A stretch of 64,000 nt of DNA. Source: Botryotinia globosa (taxonomy: Eukaryota > Ascomycota > Leotiomycetes > Helotiales > Sclerotiniaceae). Positions 1 to 12,118 of this stretch are shown one piece after another. A program made the position numbers and the translations under genes. Each line of letters begins with the position of its first letter. The first letter of the stretch is position 1. Location: positions 186,001-250,000 of the forward strand of contig RCSZ01000021.1 in assembly GCA_014898425.1 (NCBI GenBank), read 5' to 3'. Below the pieces are notes generated by a model. It did not search any database. It saw nothing but the letters and a program-made list of their open reading frames with translations, and was not told the origin of the DNA.

Positions 1-1311
1 TGAGAATTCCATAAGTGTATAGCTTCATCAATTCTGCATATCGCCCTGGTTTTAAAAAATCATCCGAGCCACATTCGAAGACGACCAAATATAGCAAATG
101 CATCAAAACGCTTCTGATTCTCCATAAAATTAGGGTTAGATCTATGATTCTCTGACTCTGATTTAGGAAAGCCTAGATATAAAAAAAGATTATCTATTCT
201 CGGGAAATATTTCACCAGAAGCCATCGCAATCAGGTCATGAAATTCTTCACTACGCCCCAATATCTAACAATGCTTCACCACGACAATTTCACAACACTA
301 GCATATTACAAAAACCTTTGACTGGCACACTTTACACAGTTAAATTTTGGGTGTGGTAAGTTTGATTGATTGCACTGAAGATCTAAGTACGATCTCGTCA
401 ACTTGCAGATGAATTGGTGTTCATGAATAACATTGAGTAAACTCCATTTGACCAATATTTACTCAATCCATAAAATTTTCTACGCTCTGTTGTGTTTCTC
501 ATTTCCCCGCTTCTTTTTATTTTACGATGCTAGTAGAATTCACCGGCTACGTCGAGCATCTGAGTAAGTATCTCTAACCCAACACTACCAGATCGCGAGG
601 CATCATGCACCTATCCCAGTGGAATTGACTGTCAGATGATTTGATTCTCGTGTCAGAGATAAGTGCAATTCTAGCTACAAAAGCGATGAATATGTCGGCG
701 AAAATAATGATGTCGACACAGTTCGCCACCAATGAGAAATTTATTTCAGCTGGTTCTGGTAGTGCATCGACGACCGAAACCGCCCGAAAGTATGATCGTC
801 AATTTACGAGGGAAGAAAGAATCGCTGCCGTTATATGCGCGCCTGTGGCTTTTAATTTTTCAGTCGGCATGATCCTGATTGTCTTCTATGGGCGAGGAAC
901 ACGAGTAAAAGGTTTGAAGAGGAACTCTCAAGAATGCAGTAATGCGGAGCTGAATTCTAGATCATTTCAACTAGATTTTGCGAAGATAGATGACCTAAGA
1001 ATATACCAGAATTGGGGGTCACAAAATTGGGGGCCACAAAATTGGATAAGCTTCCAGCTAACTGCAACGCGAGTATCCCCACAAAATTGTAAGGGAAGGG
1101 CGTTTTTCCATGAGATTGATCAGGGTCGATGCAGGAGCTGGCAAGAGTTCTCACCCCTTGGGCTGTTTCCGAACTTTGAGCGGCTTCGATTGTTTCTTCG
1201 CTACTCGTTCCCTCTCTTTCTCGGCTGGATCGACAATCAAAGTCTTAAATACATCATCATCCCTATGAGTTAACTTTTTTTCACCTAGATCATTGTTAGT
1301 GATGCCTCAAA
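1..1311. other. 5' flank without a confident gene
   Basis: No supported gene. A 210-codon frame at 641-1273 (+) is open, but it is low in recognisable motifs and runs through a short direct repeat at 1010-1095, so I do not call it. The repeat is a CACAAAATTG core, preceded or followed by runs of G or C, present in about three or four copies. It could be a remnant of a small transposon end. Confidence 0.4.
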
Positions 1312-3375
1312 TCAGGATTGTGGGGGCTTACAAAATTCCGTATATGCGATCTTAAGCTCCGAGAAAGTATTCGCAAGCACGGGAGCATCTGGAGCTACTC
1401 TTCCGGCAGCTTCGGCTTCCCATTCAGTGGTCAGTGGTGTATTGTCGCCTCTGCAAAGAGTGCTGAATGCCACAGCCAATTGCTTATACATGAAACCACA
1501 CTGTTCAGATCGTTTTTGAGGATCTGTTTTCCCGGGGTGAATGCAATTTTTCAGGTCTTCATCTGTCTTGCATCTTGGAAGATTAGATCTCAACTCGATT
1601 CGTACGACTCGTTCCCGATAGAAAAGCATCAGTCTTAACAAACATATACCGGCAATAATACGCGTTTGTTTGTCCCTTGCAGACTTCTTGCAGAGATTTT
1701 CGATTTCGGAAAAGAAGTACTTTTCAGCTTCCTCGAGGCCCTCGGAAGCTTTAAGGCGGACTTGTTCACGGACGGTATCTGGAGAGAAAGTATCATTGAT
1801 TGTGTTGACTACATCAAGCTGGCCATGGGGATGGCAATGGATGTTTGCCACTCCATAGAAAACAAGGCTATTTAAGCTCGTGATTCTGAATGCAGCATTA
1901 CATAGACATGCCTGTTATTGGTCAATAAAGATACAAGTTTTCTTGGAACAACACAACTCACCAGATGCGACCCAAAATATTGTTTGCAATAGATGTAGAG
2001 AAATTTATCCAAGATGTGGGTTATTTTACCAGAATGGCTCTCGGGAGAAGAAAGAAGGATTTCCCTGCCGAAGAAATCTAGTTCATCAACGGTAGGCAGT
2101 GAGTCTGGGACAACTAGATACGTCTTATCTCGCAACGACTTGTGCGTTATGTAAACTCCATTTATTTTTGTCAAACTTCTCCATCGGCAGAAGTCCTCAG
2201 ATCTACAAACCATCACTTGACAGGGAAGTGAGCGACATGGAAAATTTGCCATGGAACAGTCGGCACGAAGTTCAACCTTTGCCATATGACCTTCAAGTGC
2301 ACTAAGTAGCTGATATACTTGCGCTTTCCCAGACGTGAGCAATCTGGTCTGGACATCTATCCTGGGTCAGTATCTAGAAGAGTGTCATTGGGTGGTTCTA
2401 GCTACCTGTGACTCCAAGGTACACATCTTTCAATTTATGTCGGATGCAAATTTGTCGAGCCATAAGTGGATCACCAGCTAACTTAAAGCATCGATCGCAA
2501 ACGCCATCAGATGTACACTGCAATATTAGATCCTTACTCCGGTGATTAATATAGAGGTAATTAACTCAACTTACCTCGACCTTACGGGCTCGACAACTTT
2601 GACACGCCCCAGCTTGTCTAACCAAATGGACTTTCAACTTTTCCCGTCGATTAAACTCTTTTCTTTTTCTCTTTGGTGCTTTTACTCCACTATGAAAATT
2701 TATCAAACAGTCTTCCATGTTCTGAGGAGTTGCCACAGTTTTTCCATTAAGGGGTAAAGTTGCTTGATCCTCAGCATGCGAGGGTTCTATCCGAGACTCT
2801 GATGGTACCGATTCGAGCAACTCCTTTTTAACCTCATCAATTGGCGAATCTCTTTCAGATACACCACTATTCAGGCCTTCATTCTCAAAAGAAATCCGAA
2901 CTTTGGGTTGAACAGGCTCACAAGGTAGTTGCGGCTCTGCAAATGAATTATCTTCCGAAGAGGGGTAAAGTATCGACTCGGGTGACTCAAGAAATGATGT
3001 AAGCCACCCGTCAGACTCGAGATTTGGAAGATGATCACCAAGAGTATTGCAACTATTGAAAGAGAAATCCATCGCAGCTGGCTCCGGAAAGTAAGTGCTT
3101 GAAAAGTTATTGTTAGCCGTATCAAATGTCCAAGGACCATTGCCTGGCTCTACAACGGATTGAGGCGGAAGGACCGGGTCCACCATTTGCCATTGAGAAT
3201 TGATATCTAGATTATCCTGTAAGAATGTATCCATATCAAAAGTAGAATCTGGACACGTCATGAATGACTCCAGCTGCTCGTTCGTGATGTCTTTCTCCTC
3301 AAAAGATAATTCCTCAGCGTCGCGAGGGCCTTGGACCGTCATCCGGGGTAATTCTCCATTGATGCGCGACTCCAT
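1312..3375 (-). CDS. Zn2Cys6-type transcription factor with a central zinc cluster
   Basis: Four exons on the minus strand: 3375-2575, 2517-2406, 2356-1962 and 1911-1312, giving 635 aa. Introns are 57, 49 and 50 nt. The first and third donors (GTAAGT, GTGAGT) are strong; the second intron was chosen on phase. Joining exons 1 and 2 completes a fungal zinc cluster: Cys 258, 261, 268, 274, 277 and 291 (CX2CX6CX5CX2CX13C), preceded by a basic patch KRKRKEFNRREK. Fungal Zn2Cys6 proteins normally carry the cluster near the N-terminus. Here about 255 acidic, Ser/Asp/Asn-rich residues precede it and could be an activation region. The C-terminal 340 residues have no domain I recognise. The role as a nuclear DNA-binding regulator follows from the family; the targets are unknown. 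The start is the first ATG of the open frame, and a short upstream exon is not excluded. Confidence 0.75.
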
Positions 3376-5394
3376 TATGCAGGATTGTGAGTCTGCTTGG
3401 CAAGAATATGCGGGTAGCAGGAGACGATGACCACAATTGACAAGATAGTCTAGCCTTCGAAGTCAATAGCTACGAGACACTAATAAGATGTGAATGGTAT
3501 CTCGATAGAACATTGCTTCAATCAGGAGTTAGTGGGGCGAAAATTTTATCTCACTACAGTACACCGTGATTATGCGGAAAAGTTTACCGAAATAATGCCG
3601 TTGAAGCCGACGGCTACAAACCAAAACCAGTCAGTGTAGAGTATTCTTCTACCATGTTAGAAGATCGAATCAAGTAGAAGTGTGTTCTTCTGGATCAATG
3701 AAATGAGTAATGGCAAGAATACAAGAAATGATTAATAATGAGTACCTATATCGACCATGATTCGGATGTTCCGGCTGCGTCGGATATATCGGTTGATATC
3801 CAGGCCGGCAAATAAATTCTACTTACCCGATCAATTATCGGAATGCCCGAGACTCCATAGACACTGTCGCAAAGCCGTTCATATTTGATGAGGGAATTTG
3901 GAATCCTCGATGCAAAGAGACTATGAACTGGTCTAGTGCTGGCAGTATTCGTGCTTTCAAAAGGAACACTATAGGCCATTCGTTGAGGCTACAACTATAG
4001 CACAACTATATGCGAGTGTAGCGGAACTCAAAGCGAACGGGAAGCTTCTGAGGTCCAAAATAGATGTCAACGCATCAAGATTCAACAGGGTGCGTTGTAC
4101 TGACATACAACGCAAGCCTCTTCCAAAAAGCAAAAAAGGGGGATTTCTTCAATTTTTGGGATTTTTGGAGTTGCTGACTAAGAAAAAAATCGATCAAAAA
4201 ATGCCAAGAATTCTTGAGTGAAAAATAGGACTCATATTTATCTCCCCCTATAATAAAAGTGCTCTTATTGCTTTTTCAAAAGACTCCAGCTTCTCCTTAT
4301 ACTTCGGAAGAGGCAATAGAACAGTGTCACCAAGGAAGTAGACTATGCACCTTGGCACTGGTTTTGAACATATCCGGCCATGAGAACAAATCCATGGATC
4401 CAGAAAGCTTCGAGGGAAGATTAAAGTTTTTTATGGTCTTCATATGAGTTCCGGGGAAGCTAGCAGATTAGCGGAGAAGCGATCTCAGAACGGAACTCAA
4501 CCGAGAATGGACTCGACCATCGGATGATAAACAGCACATGCCAAGACTATTGTCATGTGACTTTTGTCCGAAGAAATACCGACAAGCACATGACATGACA
4601 CGAGAACCTTCACGTTACATACCTACCCAGTACGTCAGTAGACCTCCCCCGTACAACATCTCAATCTTTGAACGGCCTGGATGCCAAGCGGTCAAATATC
4701 CTATGCTGCGTCTAGTATTTCCATGCGTATAGGAGTGCATATGAGGCACATAGATATCCGATATCACTGGCTACTTGCTAACCTTTTCACGGGCGTCGAC
4801 CAGCAATTCCGACCGGTGCAGGTGAGAATTGACCAGGCATTAATTACCTTGTACCCTCTCATCTCTCAAAGGATTCACTTCCATGTCATTAACAAAATAC
4901 TGTAGTGTTATTGTGGGGTAGAGACTAGCGAGGGACCAAGACGACCCGTCATCTTTCATGCAGAATTCGCGGGGATGAAGACAAAATGAGGGGTAAAGTG
5001 TGTAAATCGGCCCGTTCATTTTTGCGAATTGCTTCCTCCAATAGTAGATGTAAACCAAGATTTGTTTTGACGGCCAACGGCCGAGGAAAATCGTATTAAA
5101 GTATTTTCGTCTCTAGCGATCTTCGTCGTCTTCGCCTATCAAAAAACTATCGAGATGCGATTCACCCTAAGACTTGCATACACAATGGCGTTCTAGGAAT
5201 CATCACTTGCATGTCAAAATTTGTTGTCAGCCTGTCTCATGCACGGTTACATCCGTATACATGCAAGCCTCCATGTCGATCACAAGTGAACTTCCTACTT
5301 TGAATTTGCCCCTTAATCCCCCGTCCAGGTCTACGGAGTATAAGAAGTGACCGACGTTTAGAAAAAATCAACTAATATCGTCAAGTCAATCAAC
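3376..5394. other. Intergenic region between the transcription factor and GH31 genes
   Basis: Divergent intergenic stretch of about 2 kb with no supported gene. It holds a perfect 9-bp inverted repeat with a 6-nt loop at 4091-4114 (TGCGTTGTA/TACAACGCA). A GCGGGG hexamer at 4969-4974 fits the SYGGRG consensus of the carbon-repression factor CreA, about 420 bp upstream of the glucosidase start. A TATA-like ATAAGAAG lies near 5340. These are sequence matches only. Confidence 0.35.
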
Positions 5395-8297
5395 ATGGTC
5401 AAGACCATCCTTTTTTGGCTGTTGTTTGCAGCAAAATCTGTTTCGGCAGCAAATATTGACTTCTTGCGACGTGATACAAGCCACCACCCTAATGCCACCC
5501 TTCCTCTCTCGAAATGTCCAGGCTACAAAGCTTCCAATGTCAAGACAACAGGATCAACACTTTTCGCAGATCTGACTCTGGCTGGTCCTGCTTGCAACAC
5601 TTACGGCACTGACTTGAAAGGTCTATCCTTAAAAGTGGTATATGAAACAGGTTGGCATTCTATGTATCAGGACTACGATTCTTGCTAACTACTACTAGAT
5701 GATCGCATACATGTGCTGATTCAAGATCCTGCCAATGTTGTGTACCAAGTTCCCGAATCAGTCTTCCCTCGCCCTACTGGATCGTCGGCCAATTCCAAGG
5801 ATGCCAATATCAAATTCCATTATGTTAGCTCTCCGTTCTCATTCTCAATTACACGAGCAAAGACTGGCGAAGTCTTGTTCGACACTTCCGCTGCAAGTCT
5901 TGTATTCGAATCGCAATACTTGAGATTGAGAACGAAATTGCCATCCAATCCAAATCTGTATGGCCTCGGCGAACACTCCGATGCATTTCGTTTAAACACC
6001 ACCGATTATATTCGCACGCTGTGGTCTCGTGACGCCTATGGAACTCCTGCAGGCAGTAATTTATACGGAAACCACCCAGTATATTTTGAACATAGAACTG
6101 GTGGCACTCATGGAGTGTTTTTTATGAACTCTAATGGTATGGATATAATGATCAACAATACAAATGAGAGAAATCAGTATCTTGAATATAATACTCTTGG
6201 GGGTGTGTTAGACTTTTACTTTCTAGCCGGACCCGATCCAATTGTTCTGTCTCGGCAGTATTCAGAGCTTGTTGGCTTACCCGCAATGATGCCATATTGG
6301 GGGTTTGGGTTCCATAATTGTCGTTATGGTTATCAGGATGCTTTTGCAGTCGCAGAGGTCATCTATAATTATTCGAAGGCAGAAATTCCTCTAGAGGTTA
6401 TGTGGACAGATATTGATTATATGGATGCAAGAAAGGTAAGAAGTATGCCATGCCTGAGACGTACATAACTGACTTCTAAAAGACTTTCACTCTCGATCCT
6501 GAGCGCTTTCCAATAGATATGATGCAAGACATCAATCACTATCTTCACAAACATGACCAAAAACAAATTCTCATGGTCGATCCCGCAGTTGCATATAAAA
6601 ACAATCCTGCTTACGATCGTGGAGTTATCGATGATGTTTTTCTCAAGCGAGGTAATGGATCTCTCTGGCTTGGCGTTGTATGGCCTGGAGTTACTGTATT
6701 CCCAGATTGGTTTTCGAAAAATATTGTAAGCTGGTGGAACAATGAGTTTTCTACATTCTTCGATCCAGCGACTGGCGTTGACGTTGATGGACTTTGGATC
6801 GATATGAATGAACCATCAAATTTTCCATGTTACTTCCCATGCGATAATCCATACGCATCAGCAGTAGGATTTCCTCCTGATCCACCTGCGGTCAGAACAC
6901 CACTTCGTTCATTACCCGGATTTCCCTGCGCATTCCAACCTTCTGGAACAACCAATTGTACGGATGCAAGCAGTAGACGATCAATTACTAGCAGAGGTCC
7001 CAAGATTGCTTCGCCGAATCAAATACATCCTTCAAAACGAGCATCAGCAACACAGCAAGGTTTGCCCGGACGCGATTTACTTTATCCCGGATACGCAATT
7101 CATAATGCTGCAGCGTACCTCCCTTCCTGGAACGCCGCCCAAGGAGGAATTTCCAACCAAACAATCAATACAGATGTAATTCACCAAAACGGTCTCGCCA
7201 TGTACGACACCCATAATCTCTACGGAACCATGATGTCGACCGCTTCTTATGACGCAATGGCAAATCGCCGGCCGGAAGATCGACCCTTGATCATTACACG
7301 CAGCACATTTGCCGGCGCGGGCACTAAAGTAGGCCACTGGCTTGGAGATAATTTCAGTGACTGGCTCCACTACCGTATGTCTATCCGTGGCATGTTAGCT
7401 TTTGCATCTATATATCAAATTCCCATGGTTGGCGCCGATGTATGCGGATTTGCTGAAGATACTAACGAGGAACTGTGTGCTCGCTGGGCCATGCTCGGTG
7501 CGTTCGCCCCATTCTATCGCAATCACAACAGTTATCCCCCAGTTATCAGCCAGGAATTCTATCTCTGGCCTGCCGTCACCGAAGCAGCCAAAAAGGCGAT
7601 CGATATACGGTATCGATTGTTAGATTACATATACACAACTTTGTATCGACAATCCGTTGATGGAACGCCACTCATCAATCCTATGTTTTACATTTACCCA
7701 TCTGATCCGGCTACATTTGGATTAGAGACACAATATTTCTACGGGCCGGGAATTCTTGTTAGTCCAGTCATGGAAGGTAATTCTACGACTGTGGACTTAT
7801 ACCTTCCGAAGGACATGTACTATAATTTCTACACGCACGCTCCAGTGACTGGCCATGCAAACACGATTCAAATTACCGATCAAAATATCACAGATATACC
7901 CCTCCATTATCGTGGTGGAGTCATTATTCCTCAACGTATCGAAAGCGGGATGACGACCACAGAAGTCAGGAAACAAAACTTTGAAATCATTGTCCCAGTT
8001 GGTGCCGATGGAACAGCCAAAGGAGAATTATATCTAGATGATGGAGTAAGTATTGTGCAAGAAGGATACTCCTTGATTGAATTTTACTGGGATGGAAAAA
8101 CTTTTGATGTGTCTGGACATTTTGGATATGATGCTGGGGTAAGTATTGAAAGGGTTGTCTTCTTGGGATTGGCCAGTAGCGCTAGTGGCACTGGAAAGCA
8201 ATATAGCGCAAACGTGAATACGCAGGTTAGCGCTCAAGGTGATGTAATTGTGAAGGTTAGTAGGGAGTTAAGTGGGGGATTTTCAATCGCAATTTGA
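5395..8297 (+). CDS. Secreted alpha-glucosidase (maltase), glycoside hydrolase family 31
   Basis: Three exons, 5395-5650, 5699-6435 and 6483-8297, encode 935 aa, a usual length for fungal GH31 alpha-glucosidases. Introns are 48 and 47 nt, and both junctions restore conserved sequence ([16 protein letters not shown] and [12 protein letters not shown]). Residues 1 to about 18 form a signal peptide (hydrophobic core ILFWLLFAA, then SVSA). The family signature [10 protein letters not shown] holds the catalytic nucleophile Asp near residue 438. [11 protein letters not shown] holds the acid/base Asp near residue 620. YGLGEHSD and [14 protein letters not shown] are further GH31 landmarks. It should release glucose from the non-reducing ends of maltose and malto-oligosaccharides outside the cell, feeding starch use. 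A possible CreA site lies upstream at 4969-4974. There are many NxS/T glycosylation sequons. The frame is intact throughout. Confidence 0.95.
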
Positions 8298-8924
8298 GGT
8301 GAAAGATGGGAATACGAGGGTCTTGGTGGTGTTGAGTGAAGAGATGGCAAACGGTGGTACATAATGTTAGCACATCATAATACATAACAGCTTGTTATTG
8401 CAACTAATCTCAATGAAAATGAGTTTTGGATATTCTGATGGCGAAGTTTCATTTATTACACTGTACAACAGAATGGATAGCTCTTTGTGTACATCGTCCA
8501 CGTCTCGTCAGATAGTGAAGTATTGAATCAAGAGTCTATTACCAGAGTCTATCAAGATCTTAGTTGTTGTCAAGAGATCCGGCTCACAAATGACGTTGTT
8601 TGCACTCCCCAGATAGTCGGAAGATAGATTGATGTTACATTCTGAACTTCAAAATTGCCGTGAGATTGCGAGGAGTCGCTAGCGATGTGAGTCATCGTCA
8701 ACTTAAACAGACAAAACGAGGGATGACTGGACCTGAACAAGTGATATTCCTGATTTGCGGGATATATGAATCATGACACTTCATTGTTGCTTCGTTTATC
8801 TATTTAGGGCTATAAATAATCCAGTCGAGCCTCATACATTCTCATCAATCCCATAAACATTTCTATACACCGTGTATCAATCAATCATCGAAACTTTCCT
8901 CTCAGACAAAAAAGAAACTGCAAA
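8298..8924. other. Intergenic; promoter of the small zinc-finger gene
   Basis: No gene seen. From about 8750 the sequence becomes typical of a fungal promoter and leader: TATAAATAA at 8811-8819, then CA-rich sequence running into the ATG at 8925. Confidence 0.4.
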
Positions 8925-9368
8925 ATGTCAGGCACGCGTGTATGCTACGTCTGCGAAAAGATGATGTCTAGGCCGAGCTCAGCGCAACGAGTGAGTATTC
9001 TATTGACCCCTCTAAGCTCATACTAACGCAGCTTACTGGTCATTCTCTCAAATCCAAATATATTGGAACACTGTTTGCTCTGCAATCGACCCTTTTGTGT
9101 AAGACACAAAGGGAATGGAACCCAAAGTATCTGCGAGACAAAGCATGAGAGTTATTATCGCAATCATCCACAATTACAAGATACGGGGACGATATTTCGA
9201 AACATGGAACATCGAAACATCGAGATGGATCCGTCCAACGCTGGGTTGGATCCGATGACGGAAGTTTTGAGGGAGAGAGAAGCAATTAGAAAGAGAGTAG
9301 AGGAAGAGAAGAGAATTGAAGAGGCGGCTAAGAGAGGAGAGACAAGCGAGGAAATTGCAAACCAATGA
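8925..9368 (+). pseudogene. Small Cys/His-rich (zinc-finger-like) protein with a probable frameshift
   Basis: Exon 1 (8925-8990) starts MSGTRVCYVCEKMMSRPSS and ends at a good donor, GTGAGT. The only nearby acceptor (GCAG at 9028-9031) continues in phase into LTGHSLKSKYIGTL. From about 9066, however, the recognisable coding sequence (CNRPFCVRHKG, then CETKH and a charged tail EEEKRIEEAAKRGE to the stop at 9366-9368) lies in the +1 frame. The two parts together have the CxxC...CxxxxC..H spacing of a small treble-clef zinc finger. A one-base change near 9066-9075 separates them. It is therefore either a decayed gene, a sequence error, or an intron I did not resolve. I do not recognise the family. 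Confidence 0.4.
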
Positions 9369-9573
9369 GGAAACTTGGAAGCCGGGGAAGGCTCTCAGGG
9401 CACTACTTTCCCAGACACAGGTTGCAATTAGGCGGGTCGTGATTTTTAGGAGTAGATACTTAGCGCTTAGCTGAGGGCAGCTTCAGCTGATCAATCCAGG
9501 GAAATTTGGAAGCTTGACAGAAATTGTTCAAAGGTCTTTGCTCAATATGCGCATATTCTGCTAATAGACTTCC

Positions 9574-9986
9574 ATGTATCATCACTATCTGGATACACGA
9601 CATAAAAATGAAAATGAGGAATCTGATAATGTGAAAGACAACCAGGAAAAGAAGCACAAGAAGCTGAACTCCGTCAGGACAAGAAAGATGCTCAGCGTAG
9701 GAAAGAGAAAGATGTCCGCCAGAAACAGCAAAAGGTTAGTAAGTCTCCTGTCGGCGAATAGGACGATAACTAGAATGGAATGAACCGAGAAACTGAGTCG
9801 TAGATCCTCGTTGCCGTGACCTATCTCCCTGCTCTACAGTTAACAGACAGCCTTTCCACAGATCGGCGAAAAAAGGTGTTCCGCGTCTCTCCATTCGCCT
9901 GGCAACGGGTTCTTAGTATCACCGCCGGATTTCTTGGGTATTCATTCTATGCGTTTAGATCCTTCATTTTTTGGTTTTGCTTTTGA
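9574..9986 (+). pseudogene. Small charged protein with a C-terminal membrane segment, frame disrupted
   Basis: An ATG at 9574 opens a hydrophilic frame (MYHHYLDTRHKNENEE...KDNQEK). Near the A-rich run at about 9647-9655 the coding appearance shifts to another frame, reading GKEAQEAELRQDKKDAQRR, a Lys/Arg/Gln-rich helix. That frame ends at a GTTAGT donor (about 9736). The CTCTACAG acceptor (about 9833-9840) restores the same phase: LTDSLSTDRRKKVFRV, then a single hydrophobic segment WQRVLSITAGFLGYSFYAF and a stop at 9984-9986. The splice fit and the membrane segment suggest a real gene; the internal shift suggests decay or an indel error. It lies 205 bp after another frame-disrupted small gene. 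No function is assigned. Confidence 0.3.
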
Positions 9987-10261
9987 GAAATCCTGTCGAC
10001 GGGATGAGGAATGGGGGAGGAGCTTGCGTGGTTTTCATAGACGACGCATATAGACTACTATTAGTCATACCACTTGACGAATATATATCTGTTGGGTGAC
10101 CTTCTCACATAAACTTGTAAAATTTCGGTCAAAATCTGTAATTTCTGTAATCAATGGTCCATACGAAAATACTCACAATGTATTATAATCGTCGTAACCT
10201 TATTTCGTTTCTTTGTCAAATTCAAAGTGCGAGCTTTGTGTCACATGACCTTAAAATAGGG

Positions 10262-10289
10262 ACGCGACATGCACGTTCAAATTACGCGT
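10262..10289. promoter_or_regulatory. MCB-like (MluI cell-cycle box) elements upstream of the Fta4-like gene
   Basis: A perfect ACGCGT lies at 10284-10289, with ACGCG at 10262-10266, 46 to 73 bp before the chosen start codon at 10335. ACGCGT is the core bound by MBF-type G1/S regulators in yeasts. A cell-cycle-regulated kinetochore gene would fit, but this is a motif match only. Confidence 0.35.
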
Positions 10290-10334
10290 CTCACCAACTT
10301 CTCCTTGAGTAATTCAACAAGCACAAATTCAATC

Positions 10335-11106
10335 ATGGAGTCCAGCGACCCAACAATAATTGATCTTAAATCCTCATTTCTACGCGCACAAATTCTCGCA
10401 CTCTCTCAACCTCTTCAACCATCTCAAGAATGGCAAGATTCGATATTGGAGGAAGAGAATACTTTGCGACAACGCGCAATTGATGAAGCATTATTCAAGC
10501 TCAATACTATCCTGAAACAACATAACAAGATCAGCTACCCTCCGCAGGCACAGCGACATGTTGCTGAACAGATCGATCAATTATACTGGGCCGCAGGGGA
10601 GAGAGATGTTAATGTGAATGGAGAGGAGTGGAGTGAAAAGGGCGCTGACTATCGTGAGTTCCATCAATTATATCAATCAAGGCGTAGTGGACTTATGCTA
10701 ATCAATATCTCAATCGACAGGCTTGTCATCTAACATTGAGAAATTACCCGAGGAGTGGAGCGAAGAAGCAGAAATGAAGGCACCTAAGCAAGCTGCGAAA
10801 TACAAAGAGCTTCAGACTAAACTGTTAGGACTAAATGAGAAGCGAAAAGCCGCAGAGGAGAAACTTGAACAATGCAAAGCTGCCAAGAAATTACTAGAAC
10901 CCTTCGATCAAGCGGAGAGGAATATACAAGAAAACATAGTTACCAAAAATGGTGAAATCGAGAAAGAATTGGAGAGGATGAGGATGTTGATGTTGAGAGT
11001 TGAAAGGGGTATTGTAGGGCTGGAAGGAAAAGATGGGGAGGACCATATGGATGTTGACTTGGAAGAGGATGATAGAGAGAAGCTCAGATTCTTGGGAATT
11101 ACATAA
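10335..11106 (+). CDS. Kinetochore protein Fta4-like (Sim4/CENP-50 type subunit)
   Basis: Two exons, 10335-10653 and 10721-11106, give 234 aa. The 67-nt intron has a GTGAGT donor and a CGACAG acceptor in matching phase. The N-terminus (IIDLKSSFLRAQILALSQPLQPSQEW) resembles the Fta4 family, which fungal genomes annotate as a subunit of the Sim4 inner kinetochore complex. The region after the splice is a long charged coiled coil (AAKYKELQTKLLGLNEKRKAAEEKLEQ..., about residues 120-205). An acidic tail (DHMDVDLEEDDREK) follows. Fta4 is thought to act at centromeric chromatin with other CCAN proteins. I chose the second in-frame ATG (10335) rather than 10269, because the motif-bearing leader precedes it and family similarity starts there. 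Confidence 0.7.
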
Positions 11107-11335
11107 CATGATCGGCTTTATTCGATAGAGGACAAGAAATAGACGGTCTTTGTTGGGTGAGTCTCTTGTAAAGAATTCTTTATCTTCCTGTCACTTATTA
11201 GCAATCCAGACAACAAAGCCATCAAACATGATCAATCCGGCACTTCGCTTTAATAAGCTTCGAGTGTACATTGAAGACACTTCAGCTTCGTCCAGTACAC
11301 TCAATCTTGTTTCATCGTCCCGAAATTTCCACAAA

Positions 11336-12031
11336 ATGAGTCTGTATCATATCAGTCTTCCATGTACCAACTTGAAAGCATCAGAAGAGTTCTATGCAAC
11401 CGTATTAGAGCCTTTAGGCTATAAAACGTACCTTCAAACTCGTAACAAGACTTTCTTCAGACCAAGCTGGTCATTTCACCCTGAACTTTCCTTGAGGCGT
11501 GACAGATCTTGTGGGCCGATTGGAGGTACTCGTATCACCATTCATGTAACATCCAGATCACAAGTCGACAGATTTTACGTTCTCGGACTGTACGTATTTC
11601 CGTCATTTTTATATAATCACTAATAAGACACTGACTCCATCTGCAGAGCCAAATCTAACAACATCCAAAGCGGAGAGATTAACGATTACCCACATGCCTA
11701 TACAGCTTCTATCGTCGACTTTGACGGCAATGTCATGGAAGCGATTTATTTGAAATCATGGGGGCCCAAGGTCATCACCCCATTTCCAATGACCCCGGCA
11801 GCGATTTTTGGCGCGCTTTATCTGACAGTTGCTTCTTCTATCTTCAGGGTACTTGGAGGGTGGTACTATTTTATCTTCAACACAATAGGGATATTGATGA
11901 TTGCAGATCTTGTTTATGTGCAGCTTGATTCGGAGAGTTCAACACAGAAATTAGAAGATTCTGGACTGCTGAGTCTTGAAAAACGAGACAAAGCGTCGAG
12001 GGCTAGGCTAGCATCTAGAGATGTGGATTGA
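11336..12031 (+). CDS. VOC-superfamily (glyoxalase/bleomycin resistance-like) protein with a hydrophobic C-terminal tail
   Basis: Exons 11336-11589 and 11647-12031 encode 212 aa. The 57-nt intron has GTACGT and CTGCAG ends. The start MSLYHISLPCTNLKASEEFY, followed by a beta-alpha-beta pattern, and the ending ASIVDFDGNVMEAIYL are typical of the vicinal oxygen chelate fold; Glu 116 matches the usual metal-ligand glutamate. Members include glyoxalases, dioxygenases and resistance proteins, so the substrate cannot be assigned. Residues about 130-175 are strongly hydrophobic (FGALYLTVASS, GWYYFIFNTIGILMIADLVYV). This suggests one or two membrane segments, which are unusual for the family, followed by a charged tail. 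An upstream in-frame ATG at 11228 would add 36 residues that could be a targeting peptide. Confidence 0.75.
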
Positions 12032-12118
12032 ACTTTGGGAAAGTTGTACAGAGATCTGAAGATTTTGGTCGGTTTGACGGTGACTTATATCAAGCGATTC
12101 AATGCACTTCCATGTCTA

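Noticed and set aside
641..1273. 210-codon open frame (+)
   Set aside because: No domain, no clear promoter or splice context; it runs through a CACAAAATTG direct repeat that gives a Gln-Asn-Trp-Gly run. Probably accidental.
4538..4732. Short frame beginning MPRLLSCDFCPKKY, suggestive of a C2H2 zinc finger
   Set aside because: Only one CxxC pair; the His pair does not follow at zinc-finger spacing, and no linked exon was found.
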